Position numbers and translations under genes: made by a program. DNA of 64,000 bases, taken from contig JAHLEZ010000001.1 of assembly GCA_020726505.1 (NCBI GenBank), forward strand, positions 2,418,001-2,482,000. Direction: 5' to 3'. Under the pieces are notes generated by a model. The model was not told where the DNA came from. It searched no databases and saw nothing but the letters and a program-made list of their open reading frames with translations. This document shows, in pieces, positions 24,242 through 34,825 of the stretch; the stretch's first letter is position 1, and every line of letters starts with the position of its first letter. This DNA is from Leptodontidium sp. MPI-SDFR-AT-0119. Taxonomy: Eukaryota > Ascomycota > Leotiomycetes > Helotiales > Leptodontidiaceae.

Positions 24242-24902
24242 ATGGTATGTTCAATAACCTTGTCACTTCCCAGCTTCACCTGGACCCTAGATGCTCCGGC
24301 GAGTTGATGCGACATGACGATTTCAGTCACCCTCGCTTAGCTCGACAATAGCCCTATCTCTACCGTGCAGAGAAGCAAGATGCTCGCACCAGCAAAAGGC
24401 TCCAGCTCGCGCTTTACCAATGGGCGTGATGGCGTTGCATCCTATGTAGGTGCGAATGCTCCGAAGAAGACAGACGCCCTTGCTAGTACTGTAGATGCCA
24501 ACAATGTAAGTCCTCATCCCTCTCCTGCTATTGCCCGCGTCGCAACTTCAACCCAAGCCAGAATCGCTTTCAACAATGACACTAACTCCCCCTCAGGCTC
24601 CTCAAGTCACCATCACCACAGACAAGATCTAAGAGCGTGTTATGGTCCACGAAAAGAACATCCCTCTCTTGGAGAAGCACAAATGGGCCTTCGTCAAGAA
24701 AGTCGAGAAGCAAACTGGTTGCAACATCCAGGTTGCTCACCGAGATGATACACCGGAAGTTACTTGATACGTTACTATCGCTGGTGGCAAGGAGGAAGTG
24801 GCTAGGGCCAAAGCTTCCTGATGTAATGAATTGCCTGCAAGTGGTTGCTCCGGCCCAGATTCGGATGGAGAACCAGCTGCTTATGTTTTGAAGGCAATGT
24901 GA
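24242..24902 (+). pseudogene. Small KH-like domain gene with three in-frame stops
   Basis: A start codon at 24242-24244 directly followed by a GTATGT donor, exon 24371-24505 and exon 24597-24902 join in phase 0. The second exon encodes a Ser/Lys-rich N-terminus (RSKMLAPAKGSSSRF). The third holds a KH-like pattern: a W-A-F-VKKVEKQTGCNIQV helix-strand pair followed by VTIAGGKEEVARAKA. The usual GxxG loop is not obvious. Stops interrupt this frame at 24630 (TAA), 24765 (TGA) and 24819 (TGA), yet the frame stays readable between them and ends at a fourth stop at 24900. The residues between the stops still look selected, so the loss appears recent. KH domains bind single-stranded RNA or DNA. I do not recognise the specific family. 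Confidence 0.6.
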
Positions 24903-26060
24903 GGTATTGCAAACTACAAACACTGGACATTCGTTGCTCATTATGATTTTACTTCCTGGTCATCGGTGAGCTAGTGAGGACATGGATTTCTAGTCGAGAG
25001 CGTGGGCGGATTGTTTCATGCGGGCGCGATTTCGATAACGAAAGCACTACAGTCCAGTCCAGTGTGGATGGCTCCAGAAGCCCAACTTGGAGATTCTATT
25101 TTTGGGGGTTTGAGAGACGGTATGGGATGGGATTGGGCGTTCCATTCCCCTCTGACCTCTAATTTAGAGCGTATTTAGAATCAGAACTCGACCCCTCGTG
25201 ATAAGATGTGTGTGCGAGTCGAGCACGGAAGTGACTTATACTTTGGTTGCCTGGCCCTCCCAGAGATGTCGTTGGTTCATACAGGACTTTCTGAATGTGT
25301 GTATCATGGTTACAGGATATTGTCTGGTCGATGCCGTTGAAGGTTTTGTCATTCCCTGTATGTGGACGATACATGAGCTGCCGACATATTTGGCTGACTT
25401 GACCTGTCATCAACACCATGCGAAGTACCATGCCCCCCCTTCTTTCCATTATCACATCTCATCCTTCCCCCAAGTGGCTATCCTCCGTACTGCAATGTAC
25501 TTTATCTATATCCATCCGCACGGAGAAAAAGCTTACGCTACAGGACAGTATAGTGGATTGCCTTGTATCGTACGTTATATTTGGTCTTCTTCAGTTCTGC
25601 AAGGCGTATATTTGTTATCTAACGTAGAGACTGAAAAGAGGAAGTAAGAGGGAGGAAGTGTCGTCAGGAGCATGAGGTAGCTTTTTTTTTTTCACGTTCA
25701 CCCAGACGCCCAGGGGAGGACTTCCTGAGAAGGCAAGGCCCCACATTGGCCTAACCGAGATTGCAAGATGATCATCCAATTTTCATGTTCAAAGTCCATT
25801 CCTTTCGACTAGATTATCAATGCTAGATGCTTTCTACCGCGAATATCTTTACTTTGAATCCTCTTCACCATTTCTAGGTGAGCTCGATATTGAGCTCTAC
25901 GAGTCTTGCGATCTAGGTCAAAGCCACGAGAGCTAACTACCCGATATGCGTTTGCTGTTCAAACCCTATCTCTGAGCGTGTCATCTCGTCACTTCCCTTC
26001 CCTTCTCATCCAGCCACAAATTCAATTCAGTTGAGCTCCTAGGTTCCATCCACACGGCTT
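24903..26060. other. Intergenic, no supported gene
   Basis: About 1.2 kb. A 149-codon ORF (25198-25647, plus strand) and a 98-codon ORF opposite it have no motif or intron support. A 12-bp T run lies at 25682-25693. This probably includes 3' untranslated sequence of the minus-strand gene that follows. Confidence 0.45.
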
Positions 26061-27032
26061 TCATCGCTCCTCTTCCCGACAGCCAAAAACCCGATGTATC
26101 GACGAGCTCAAAATCAACCCTAAAATGATGGACCACGGCAACAGCGGCATTGCTATCTCCCAAATATTTCCAGACATCATCGAGGCCACCGCTATCGTCA
26201 GAACCATGCTTCCCGCTATGATTTCGTCCTGATATTTGTCCCTTCTGTTTGTATATCGCAGGTATGTGATTGGAAATGCAAATACGACGTTCGTAATGAG
26301 GAGGAGGAGAGGATGCGGCCTGGACAGGAAGGTCGGTATGTGGACGCATTCGACTAAAGATGCATATTTCTTCTGTTAGGGAGGATGTCAGTCAGTCTCT
26401 ATCTCTATCTCAGCAGCGACTAAGGAGTCGTCAAGGAGGACTCTCACCAAAACATTGAGTAGCGTTTTTTGGTCGCCAAATTCCAGTAATAGCTCTTCCT
26501 GGGCGTTCGCTGACCATCGCGATGGACCACTTGGACATGCAGTCGCACATCCTTGAGGCTGTTTTATCCCATATCTCTCTGTTCTCGTTTTTCCTGAGGG
26601 TTTCTGCATGAGCAGAGCGGCGCAAAAACACGCCAGTAGGAAGGCGATGACTTTCTTGGTATCCCTGCTGAGCTTGGTCTTGCGAGATACATTCTCGTCC
26701 CTTCTCGTCAGGGTGACGGCTTGCCGTCGTCCGACATTGTTTTCGTTGTCCGGAAGGATAGAGTTTACCCAGACCGCCGCGCTGTCCTTGATCTCCGCAT
26801 TCTCACAGTATTCGTCCCTTGATCTTTTTTCTTTTTGCGTTTCTTCTTGCCGCAGTGGCTCCGATAAGTGTGCACTGGGCAAGGCAGTCTGCTGGGGATC
26901 TTGCGATGGGTTTTGCATTCTGCCATGCGGCGACATACGCAGTTGAATGTTGCCGTGGCGAGTTGAAGATGAATGATCGATATAGCTGTTCGCGATGAGA
27001 TTGTAAGTCGGAGCCTCAGCCTCTTGTCGCAT
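26061..27032 (-). CDS. Putative multi-span membrane protein, unknown function
   Basis: Two exons on the minus strand (27032-26448, 26372-26061) are joined in phase 0 by a 75-bp intron with GTGAGA donor, CTGAC branch site and AACAG acceptor, giving 298 residues. Residues 1-125 are hydrophilic and probably disordered. A hydrophobic helix (VIAFLLACFCAALLM) lies at about 130-145. Exon 2 adds LLLLITNVVFAFPITYL and two more spans within AGSMVLTIAVASMMSG to WSIILGLILSSSI. I do not recognise the family. An alternative join of the same intron in another frame is also open (exons 26631-26448 and 26372-25981, 190-odd codons) and gives a soluble protein. The hydrophobic pattern makes the first reading likelier. 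It shares a divergent promoter with the Est1-like gene. Confidence 0.45.
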
Positions 27033-27466
27033 ATGTTCGCTTTGGAGACGCTCTATTATGTATGGAGATGGGCTGGCGACGGAACAAGGCTCGACGAGCT
27101 CGGTGGCGGAGCATCTCGCTTGCCCGCCTCACTTTTCTTTTCTTCTTCTGGCCAGCAGGATTCGGTGAGACAAAGAGGGGATTCCTAGCAAGTTCTTGGT
27201 CACATCAATAGGCAAATTACGAACCGCCCATGGCGGACTGCACTAAGCCTCAGGAGGCCAGCCCAAGTAGCAGCAACCAGACCGCCTACATAAATGTCGC
27301 CTCTCATCCACACCTTTACAGAGCTTCTTCCCCGTCACCCGCACGACTATCCTCCAATATCTCCCTCCCCCGCCTTCTCGAAACCCACGGCCAATCTCAT
27401 CCGCGGTCTTCAGTACTCGTGCCTGGTCACCAAGCAGCTCGTTGAACCTCGGAGCCTGTGTTCAAG
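27033..27466. other. Divergent promoter region
   Basis: About 430 bp between the putative membrane protein gene (minus) and the Est1-like gene (plus). Two short plus-strand ORFs (27230-27445, 27294-27524) overlap it. Either could be an upstream ORF in the leader of the Est1-like gene. No clear regulatory sites. Confidence 0.4.
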
Positions 27467-30400
27467 ATGCAGCAGCAGCAACAACAACAACGTACGTTTA
27501 TTCGAGCTTCAACACTTTCAATGAGCTGACGATACTCTATGACAGCAGATGTTAACGACCTATGGATGGCGTACATTGAACAGAGCAAAGAGAAGAAGTG
27601 AGTGTTCTCCGGTTGGTAGGCAGCCTGCTCTAGAGGATAAGGCTAATAGTATTTATTACACAGACCAACGAAGGACGACTCTTCACCAAGGAAACCTAAT
27701 TATAACGATGCGAACGCTGCACTGCCTGAGCCACCACCCGCGCAAAGTAAACGTCCGCTGTCATCTCATATCCCTGCACCAAGTTCACTTTTCGGGATAG
27801 GTATCCTCAACATTGCGTCTCCACAAAGCACTTACGATGTTGACATGGAAGATCCGAGTGAAGGCCAAGCTGCAGCGGAGCAGCCTAGGAAACGGGCCGC
27901 AATAGGAGATGGAATCTCAGCTGGATCTGCATCTCCCTTCCGTGACTTATCAGCCTCGCCTCCCCCACGACGTTCAAAAGCGCGTCCTACCTCCGGACAA
28001 TATGGAGGAAGCAAAAAAGAGATGTTCGATTCAAGGCCGAAACCCGGAAACAAGCAATTATGGACCGAAGATACAGCCCCTTTGTCGAAGTCGTCCTTCG
28101 TCGACCTTACGAACATTGCCAGTATACAGGCCCAACGATCAAGAGCGCAGCCATTACAACCCCCTCAAAGAAGGTCTTTTCCGGCAACAACTACTCAAAT
28201 TTCAAGGGATCCTCAAAGTCCCCAAGCTGGCCCCCAAATTCTCAGTAGAAATTCTTTAATTCAAAGCCTTCCCCCCCGAGAGGAAAGTTATGATATTATC
28301 ATACAACCTGAGACCCGACCAATAAGTCAGGAACAGCTTGTTGCGGAAGTAAAGGGAATATATGCAGGCTTAGGTAATTTTATCCTTTCCTCTAATATTA
28401 TTAAAATAAGACCCTTGAGGCAATCTCCGAAGATACGATCTAACTTTATTCCTAGTGATGGTCGAGGCCAAGTGCATTGAAGTTGACAACAAACAAGCAA
28501 CGCCTACACAAGCAGACCCTACGTCTCAGCCGAAGCTCAACAATGAACAATGGCAAGCATTAATTGCGCTCCACAGAACCCTCCTCCATGAACACCACGA
28601 CTTCTTTCTAGCATCTCAACACCCCTCCGCTAGCGCAGCCCTCCGACGACTGGCTTCGAAATATGCCATGCCTGCCAGGATGTGGCGCCACGGCATACAT
28701 TCATTTTTGGAGCTCTTGAGACACCGACTTCCAGCTTCTCTAGACCATATGCTTGCTTTCATATACCTTGCTTATTCTATGATGGCCCTCTTATATGAGA
28801 CGGTGCCAGCTTTCGAAGATACCTGGATCGAATGCCTTGGCGACCTTGGCCGATATAGAATAGCGATTGAAGATGACGACATTCGAGACCGAGAAGTTTG
28901 GACTGGTGTTGCTAGGCATTGGTACTCTAATGCTTCCGACAAGTCACCGACAACTGGCCGATTATACCACCACCTTGCTATTCTTGCGCGACCAAATGCA
29001 CTACAGCAGCTGTTCTACTATGCTAAGTCTTTATGCGTTGCAGTTCCATTCACTTCCGCCCGAGAGTCGATACTGACTCTCTTTCAACCTGAACTCAGCG
29101 AGAATAGCGGCCAGAAGCGAGTACCGCCTCTGGATCCTGCATTTGTTAGAGCTCATGGCTTGTTGTTTACTAATCGCAATATCGAGAAATTCGACTTCAC
29201 TGTCAAAGAATTTCTTGACAACCAGATTAGGCGAGTTACGAGAAGGTTTATGGAGCAAGGTTATCACATTGCTGTAGCTAATAGTGTGGCAATGCCTGGC
29301 CTCGCATCTAAGGACAACCCCGCTGGCGAACCTGATGTTGAGATGTCCGGCGACGATAGTCTTACGATGACGTCCTTCCAGCGAGCGCAACACTTGAGTA
29401 ATAAGACATTGGAAATCGTTCTCCATAGGATTGGCGATCCCAATGTCTTGCCATTCATCCACGTCACACTAGTGTTCATGTATCACTTAGCGAGGCATCC
29501 TCGTGCGATGAAGCTACCATACACCCACCCCACACTTGCTTTCATGCGTCACCCCCGTGACCATCCTGGAGCCATGCGCCTTCGTGGAACCAAGTTTCCC
29601 TGGGGGCCAATTTCTATCGCTCTGAATATATTACTGGCGTCATACCATATATTTGACAGAATTGAGAGTGATACCATTCCTTTGCCAGAGAAGGATGAGC
29701 GTCCGCTGCCTGAAGACTACACCACGCACGGCCTATTATGGTCTGAAAACTACTTCCCCGAAACATGGTTCACAGATGAATCGATACTGACTCTCTTGGA
29801 ACCTGGACTCAGCGAGGACAGCGCCCAGGGTCGAGTACCGCCTCTGGGTTCTGCATTTGTTGAAGCACACAGGCATTTGTTCCCAAGCCGAGGCATGGAA
29901 ATATGGGAACCCGCCGTTGACGAGTTTATGAGTCTACTAGACAAGCAAATTGGCAGAGGTACCAGAAAGTTCATGGAGCAAGGTTACCACATTGCTGTCG
30001 CAAATGCTGTTACAATCTTTTGCTTTGCTTCCAAAGACAACAACATACTCATGAAAGCAATCTCCGACGACAGGTCCTCCGCCAGCAATATTTTGATCAA
30101 CGGTAGCTCGATGGACAGTGCCTCTTTATCGTTCTTCTGGGAGTGCCTGAATAATCCAACCCTCGAGATTGTCTTGGAACGCATCCGCGATCCAAACATC
30201 CTGCCAGAAAAAGATGAGCATCCGCTGCCTAAAGACCACGCCATGCGCGGCCTATTACGGGCTGAAAACTACTTCCCCGAAACATGGTTCACAGATGAAA
30301 AGATCGACGAAAAAGAAAAATATCATGAGGTTGCCTCCATGCCAGCGAATCGCAAAATACGCATCTTATGGCCCACACACCGAATTGTTTCAGTTGCTGT

Positions 30401-31220
30401 ATGGACGGCAAGCGCCATTCTAACAGCGTTTCACAACAAGGCCTTCCGGTCTATGGCATTCCTAACTCACGTTTTCAAGCACTTTCCAGTCACTTTAGCG
30501 TCGGGGATCAATAAGACAAATTCAACCGCCACTGGAACGAATCTCCAGCCTGAGCACGATGGTAACGGCCCGAGCCATTACTTCAGGCACGTATGGCATC
30601 AACTTCGGAATGAGCATTCCGGTCCTATCATTGAGAATACCGCCGTGGCAATTCTTTTATCGAGCTCCTACGCAATCATCACACGCCTCAACGACGGACC
30701 AAAATCACGGACCCCAATCCTTCCTCTATCAAGAGCCTCGGGTTCCAGGTCATGGCTTGAAGCTGATCTACTTCCAATTGCTACGACTTTCATCTCAGTT
30801 TGTACTTTGTACCTTGGGAACGGAAAATTGGAGTCTGACTTGCAGCTTGCGATGCTTCTGATTCATAATTTTTGTCTTAGCCTTAAATTCAATTGGCAAA
30901 ACCTTTCGAGGTTCCCCAAGACTAAGAAGCCGGCTGAGTTCATCATGGCGAGCACATCACTTTTATCATCTGGGTTACTCACGAAGTTCTTTCCCGTAGA
31001 TGAAGGCCGCTACAAGAACTCGCTGGTCCAGGCTGCTATGTTCCTGCCACTGACGAACCTGTTTCTGACTGTGTTTTGGATAAGATTCATTCGAAATTAC
31101 GGGGTCGCCAAAGCCCTCGAGGAAGGAGATCTGGTCGCTGCCATTCGTGCATTCTGGGAGACGCGATCACATTCCATCATTGCTGTCATTCTCATTCTTT
31201 GGCTGCTAGCCAAGGTTTAG
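27467..31220 (+). CDS. Est1/SMG7-like protein with internal duplication and hydrophobic C-terminal region
   Basis: Exons 27467-27491, 27549-27597, 27664-28373 and 28456-31220 join in phase to 1,182 residues. The protein starts with a Gln run and a disordered basic region. At about 263 begins the conserved part (MVEAKCIEVDNKQ), with LHHEHHDFFLASQHP-like and EVWTGVARHWYSNASDKSP, GRLYHHLAILARPN (about 408-443). These belong to the TPR and DNA/RNA-binding region of fungal Est1/SMG7-like proteins, which act in telomerase recruitment or nonsense-mediated mRNA decay. From about 466 a ~238-residue unit (ILTLFQPELSEN... to ENYFPETWFTDE) is repeated in shorter, diverged form from about 704. After about 890 the sequence turns hydrophobic, with five or six possible membrane spans ending WLLAKV. 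That is unexpected for this family, so the gene looks chimaeric and rearranged. Function in decay or telomere work is doubtful. Confidence 0.7.
29067..30330 (+). repeat. Diverged tandem duplication inside the Est1-like gene
   Basis: Unit A starts at 29067 and unit B at 29781 with the same 14 or more bases (TCGATACTGACTCT); the offset is 714 bp. Both encode the [IL]LTL-EP-LSE...GYHIAVAN...NPTLEIVL-RI-DPN series. Unit B lacks the segment of unit A corresponding to about 29452-29690, joining DPN-I-LP directly to EKDE. Protein and DNA similarity are obvious by eye but incomplete, so the event is not recent. Confidence 0.8.
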
Positions 31221-33180
31221 TTGACGGGAACTTTGTCTGCATACTGAATACCTTACCAGCGATGCGGTTTTACAAATGAAAAGATCGATGACGAGGAGAA
31301 ATATCACGAGCTTGCGTCTATGATCGAGTAACTGGAGGATCGTGCGGTAGAGCTGCGTTGGGCTGTTTATTGAAGCGACATACTCATTTTCGGAGGGGAT
31401 GATGTGTGATAAAGGCACTTTATCACCACCTGTGAAATATATTTGCTACAGCTACATGCTGTCCGTCCTACATAACCACCACGCCTTAGAAGATATGTTG
31501 GAGATACGTTGGGGATACGTTGGAGATACATTAAGATATCTACTGAAGAACTGGATGGATTCCACATCAATCAATGGATATGGAGCGCCTGTGATGCGGC
31601 AATGAAGCCGGTGCTACTATCATACATGCTGGGGATCTCTCAAGAGAAGGCTGGACAATGTCAAGGTCCCACCTTAAACCCCAATTATATAGGCAATTGA
31701 GAAGATTGCTGAACATTTGGTCAAGATGAATGATAATGCGAGGAGACTTTCTAGATCTTATGTGGCGTTATCCAGTCGATATCCCTGGAATCACAGGCAT
31801 GCCTGCTCTGGAGAAAAGAATTATGTTCTGTTACCAAGGTAGAATTCAGACAAGGCTGAATTCACACCCGCCAAAACTTTGACTGGCACAAAAATAAGCT
31901 TCCTAGTCACTTCCAGCCATGGTTTGAAGTAGAGGAGAATGAATACTATCGGTATGACGTAGAGATGATCGCGTTGAAGGTCAACATAAAACCATCTTGC
32001 ATGCGGATATTGTCCGTGTCAATTAGAAATTGCAAAACCAAACCTTTGCAAAGTCACAGAGATATGGCGCAATCAGAGTGGAGAAGAGTCACGCAAGAAA
32101 AATAACTAATTTTGAAATTATCTCGAGGGTGACGACTAGCAGAAGGATATAAAAGCAACTTCCTGCTCGTCAGACAAAACCACAGTACTGAACCACGATT
32201 GACTCCATATTCACCATATCTTAATTCACGTGGTGTATTCCCCGGATGTCAATGTGCGAAAGAAAAGTGAGATAATCTAGAAAATCAATTATTTGGTACC
32301 ACCCGAGAATTTACCTCTTCGTAGCTGTCGTCAATGTTAGTCACGACGCGAAGATGCAACGGCAGGCTTCCAGAAGACGGCAGCAAACTGGCTTTGACAA
32401 TGGAAAACACAATTCTTTTTCCTCCATGGAGAGAGATATCTCGACAAGAGAGATTTTCAGGTTCGGCTTCAATTGGGAAAGCTTGCTCTGGTACTAGTCA
32501 TCGAAATAATGAAAAGTGAAGCAGCTGTTGAGTTGCAAAGGGGGGGGGGGGGGGGGATACGAGCCGTGGCCTTCCTCTTATTTGGTGCAACTCCCATATG
32601 TGGATCGGGAATACAAGAGGAGGAGATTTTATACTAGTCTATCATCTGAGAGAAGAAAGAAACTCTCGCTTCTATTCACTTAACTGAATAATGATTCTCA
32701 ATGAACACTCGATGCATCCTCTACTCCGAAGGTTGTCACAAGTTGATTCTGTCAAATGAGCTATTTACGTGAATCTCGCGCTAATGTCATTGAAGCAATC
32801 CGTCGGAAGACTCGATCCGCTGTACCCAAAGGAGGGACAATTCTGCGAGCCAGTGATCATTTATGGGTCTGGGTACTTTGCTGTACCTGTCAGCTGAAGT
32901 AGTGTTGGCAATCAGTGCTACTCATAGGGCTGACTCCAATCAAGTCTGGGGTTTGGACGAAGCTTATTTTGATCAACCTTCCTCAGCCCTGTAAATCAAT
33001 ATTCGGATTTAGGTACACTTATCGAGAATCGTCAGCATTGAGATAACTAAAGATGTATATTAAGTATCCATGCCATGTAGAGAGCAGAAGTCCATCATCA
33101 AGCGTTCATCTTCTAGTTCTCCAAAATTTCACACATATTTACTAAGTCGGCTGTAATTTCACATTCTATCATCCATCACA
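31221..33180. other. Intergenic with remnant of the Est1-like gene's old 3' end
   Basis: At 31259-31330 a short frame encodes CGFTNEKIDDEEKYHELASM then a stop, a third copy of the FTDEKIDEKEKYHEVASM segment of unit B. It may be reached by a 45-bp phase-0 intron (31214-31258) or be a dead remnant. The rest, about 1.8 kb, is AT-rich, with ORFs under 70 codons, a 17-base G run at about 32540-32556, and no recognised gene. Confidence 0.55.
32540..32556. repeat. Poly-G tract
   Basis: An uninterrupted run of about 17 G residues in an otherwise AT-rich region. Such tracts are unstable and often wrong in assemblies, so the length should be treated as approximate. Confidence 0.85.
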
Positions 33181-34502
33181 ATGAACTCGTACCAAATGAG
33201 CCCCCAGCAATAGGAACCCTCAACATACCAATCTTTCGCAACACCTCGCTCTAAGCGTCATGAAGCATTGCTGAACCAACGTAATGGAACCCCTCCACCC
33301 CCAGCCTATCTTGCTACCTACCCCTACCAGATCTCGCAGAGCACAGAACATTGTAATTCAGCATCCGAATTTCCAGAGACTAATCCATTTCGAACCAACG
33401 CAAGCTCGAAAATATACCTTCCGCCTCCATCTCCGGCAAAGGACTTTCCTGAATACCTCTCAGCTTCATCTGCAAGTATCGACCAAAAGTACCCCCAGCA
33501 AGACCTCAGTTTACGAAACACAAACTCCTCCGCGTCTGCATCGTCAGTTTCCGGCTCACAGATACCTACCGACGATGAACTTCTATCTCAAGCCCTCGCA
33601 TTCACCCAACATCAAGGCCACGTCCCATCACAAGAAGCACCGATTTCCCGTCCCATCGCCATCCCACAGACTAAACCCGGCCTAGCAGAAGCTTTCAATC
33701 GAGCCTGGGCACCAGACCTTGTACCCAAAGGCATCCAACAAGCAGACTTTCTCGCCTTCATCGACAACCTCAACGTCGTCGCGACCAAAAACCCACCCCT
33801 CCAAATAGTCGATCTGGCAGGTGGAATCATCAGTATGGTGCCCCATCACTGGTTCGCAATAGCAGGCATGGCCGTCCAAGCCACCGCAAAACTCGGCACC
33901 GCTGTAGTCTCGAAAGGCCGGACGGAGCTGTATTTGCGCGAGGTTAATAAGAAGATGTTCGAGCCTCGAGGCCTGAAAGTTAGCATTGCATCGAGTCTCG
34001 CCACGAAAGAAATTCTTAAAGTCCCTGGAACTCTGCCGAAACTTGCGCCCCTGAATGATGATACTTTCTATCTCAGCACGGCGGAACGAGCGCTACGAAT
34101 CGTGGAACCGTATAGTGCCCTTCTTGAACTCGATGTCCCGCCTCCGATTGAACAGGTGACAATGATGGCGAAGTTGAGCGCAAGACAAGTCGCTTCGAAT
34201 GATAAGAAGAATCATAAGAAGATTATGAAGGCGAGGGATAAAGCTATTTATAAATTTGAGAGACGAGAGAAGAAGGCTGAGAGGAAGGCGACCGGAAAGA
34301 ACGCAAGAGGGAGAGGAAAGATCGTAAGCGAGGAAGAGATTCTGAGAGTTCTGAGCGCGACCAGAGTAGTAGTGACAGCGAGGATGAGAGGCACAACTCT
34401 AAGCCGGGTTCCAAGAGTGGTAAAAGAGATATCAAGATAAAGAAAGATAAGGAAGGAAAGAAGGCCCGAAAGTTGCTGTGGATTGTGATCGAGAACATAT
34501 AG
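33181..34502 (+). pseudogene. Conserved fungal protein of unknown function, with nonsense codon and frameshift
   Basis: An ATG at 33181 starts the same frame that later runs open, but codon 11 is TAG (33211-33213, flanked by Gln codons). From 33214 the frame encodes a Pro/Ser-rich region, then a conserved block: GLAEAFNRAWAPDLVPKGI, FLAFIDNLNVV, LQIVDLAGGIISMVPHHW, TAVVSKGRTELYLREVNKKMF. I know this pattern from uncharacterised proteins of many filamentous ascomycetes. Near 34258-34300 the coding signal moves to another frame: the first frame ends as an unlikely tail at 34440, whereas the second continues as a KRERKDRKRGRDSESSE-type charged tail ending WIVIENI and TAG at 34500-34502, the ending expected for the family. 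One lost (or two gained) bases would explain this. Two lesions suggest a pseudogene. The role is unknown. Confidence 0.7.
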
Positions 34503-34825
34503 AATCTGAAATGAACATGACATCATCTTGAAGCAAAACATGCCCAAAGGAAACAATTTCAAAATTCAGCCCTGTTGATGAAATATATACGGTATATGGG
34601 TTAAACAAGTCAACGACATGTTCGAAACGACACCGCAACTTTATAGCGTGGATTATGTGGCAATTTTCAATACAATTGAAGTGATGTCGAGGTGTCGGAA
34701 TGAATTCGAAGATGCCATGCCAGTCACTCTAAGCCAGCCTGGTTTTGATCTCTCGATTCTTCATTAATATTATCATTATGTATATTTACAAATTACAATG
34801 GCCTAGATGTTACTGCCACGTTCTG
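34503..34825. other. Convergent 3' region
   Basis: About 320 bp between the 3' end of the conserved pseudogene and the 3' end of the epimerase gene. AT-rich, with likely polyadenylation stretches near 34760-34800. No gene. Confidence 0.5.

Noticed and set aside
25198..25647. 149-codon ORF
   Set aside because: No motif, no conserved pattern, and no promoter or intron support.
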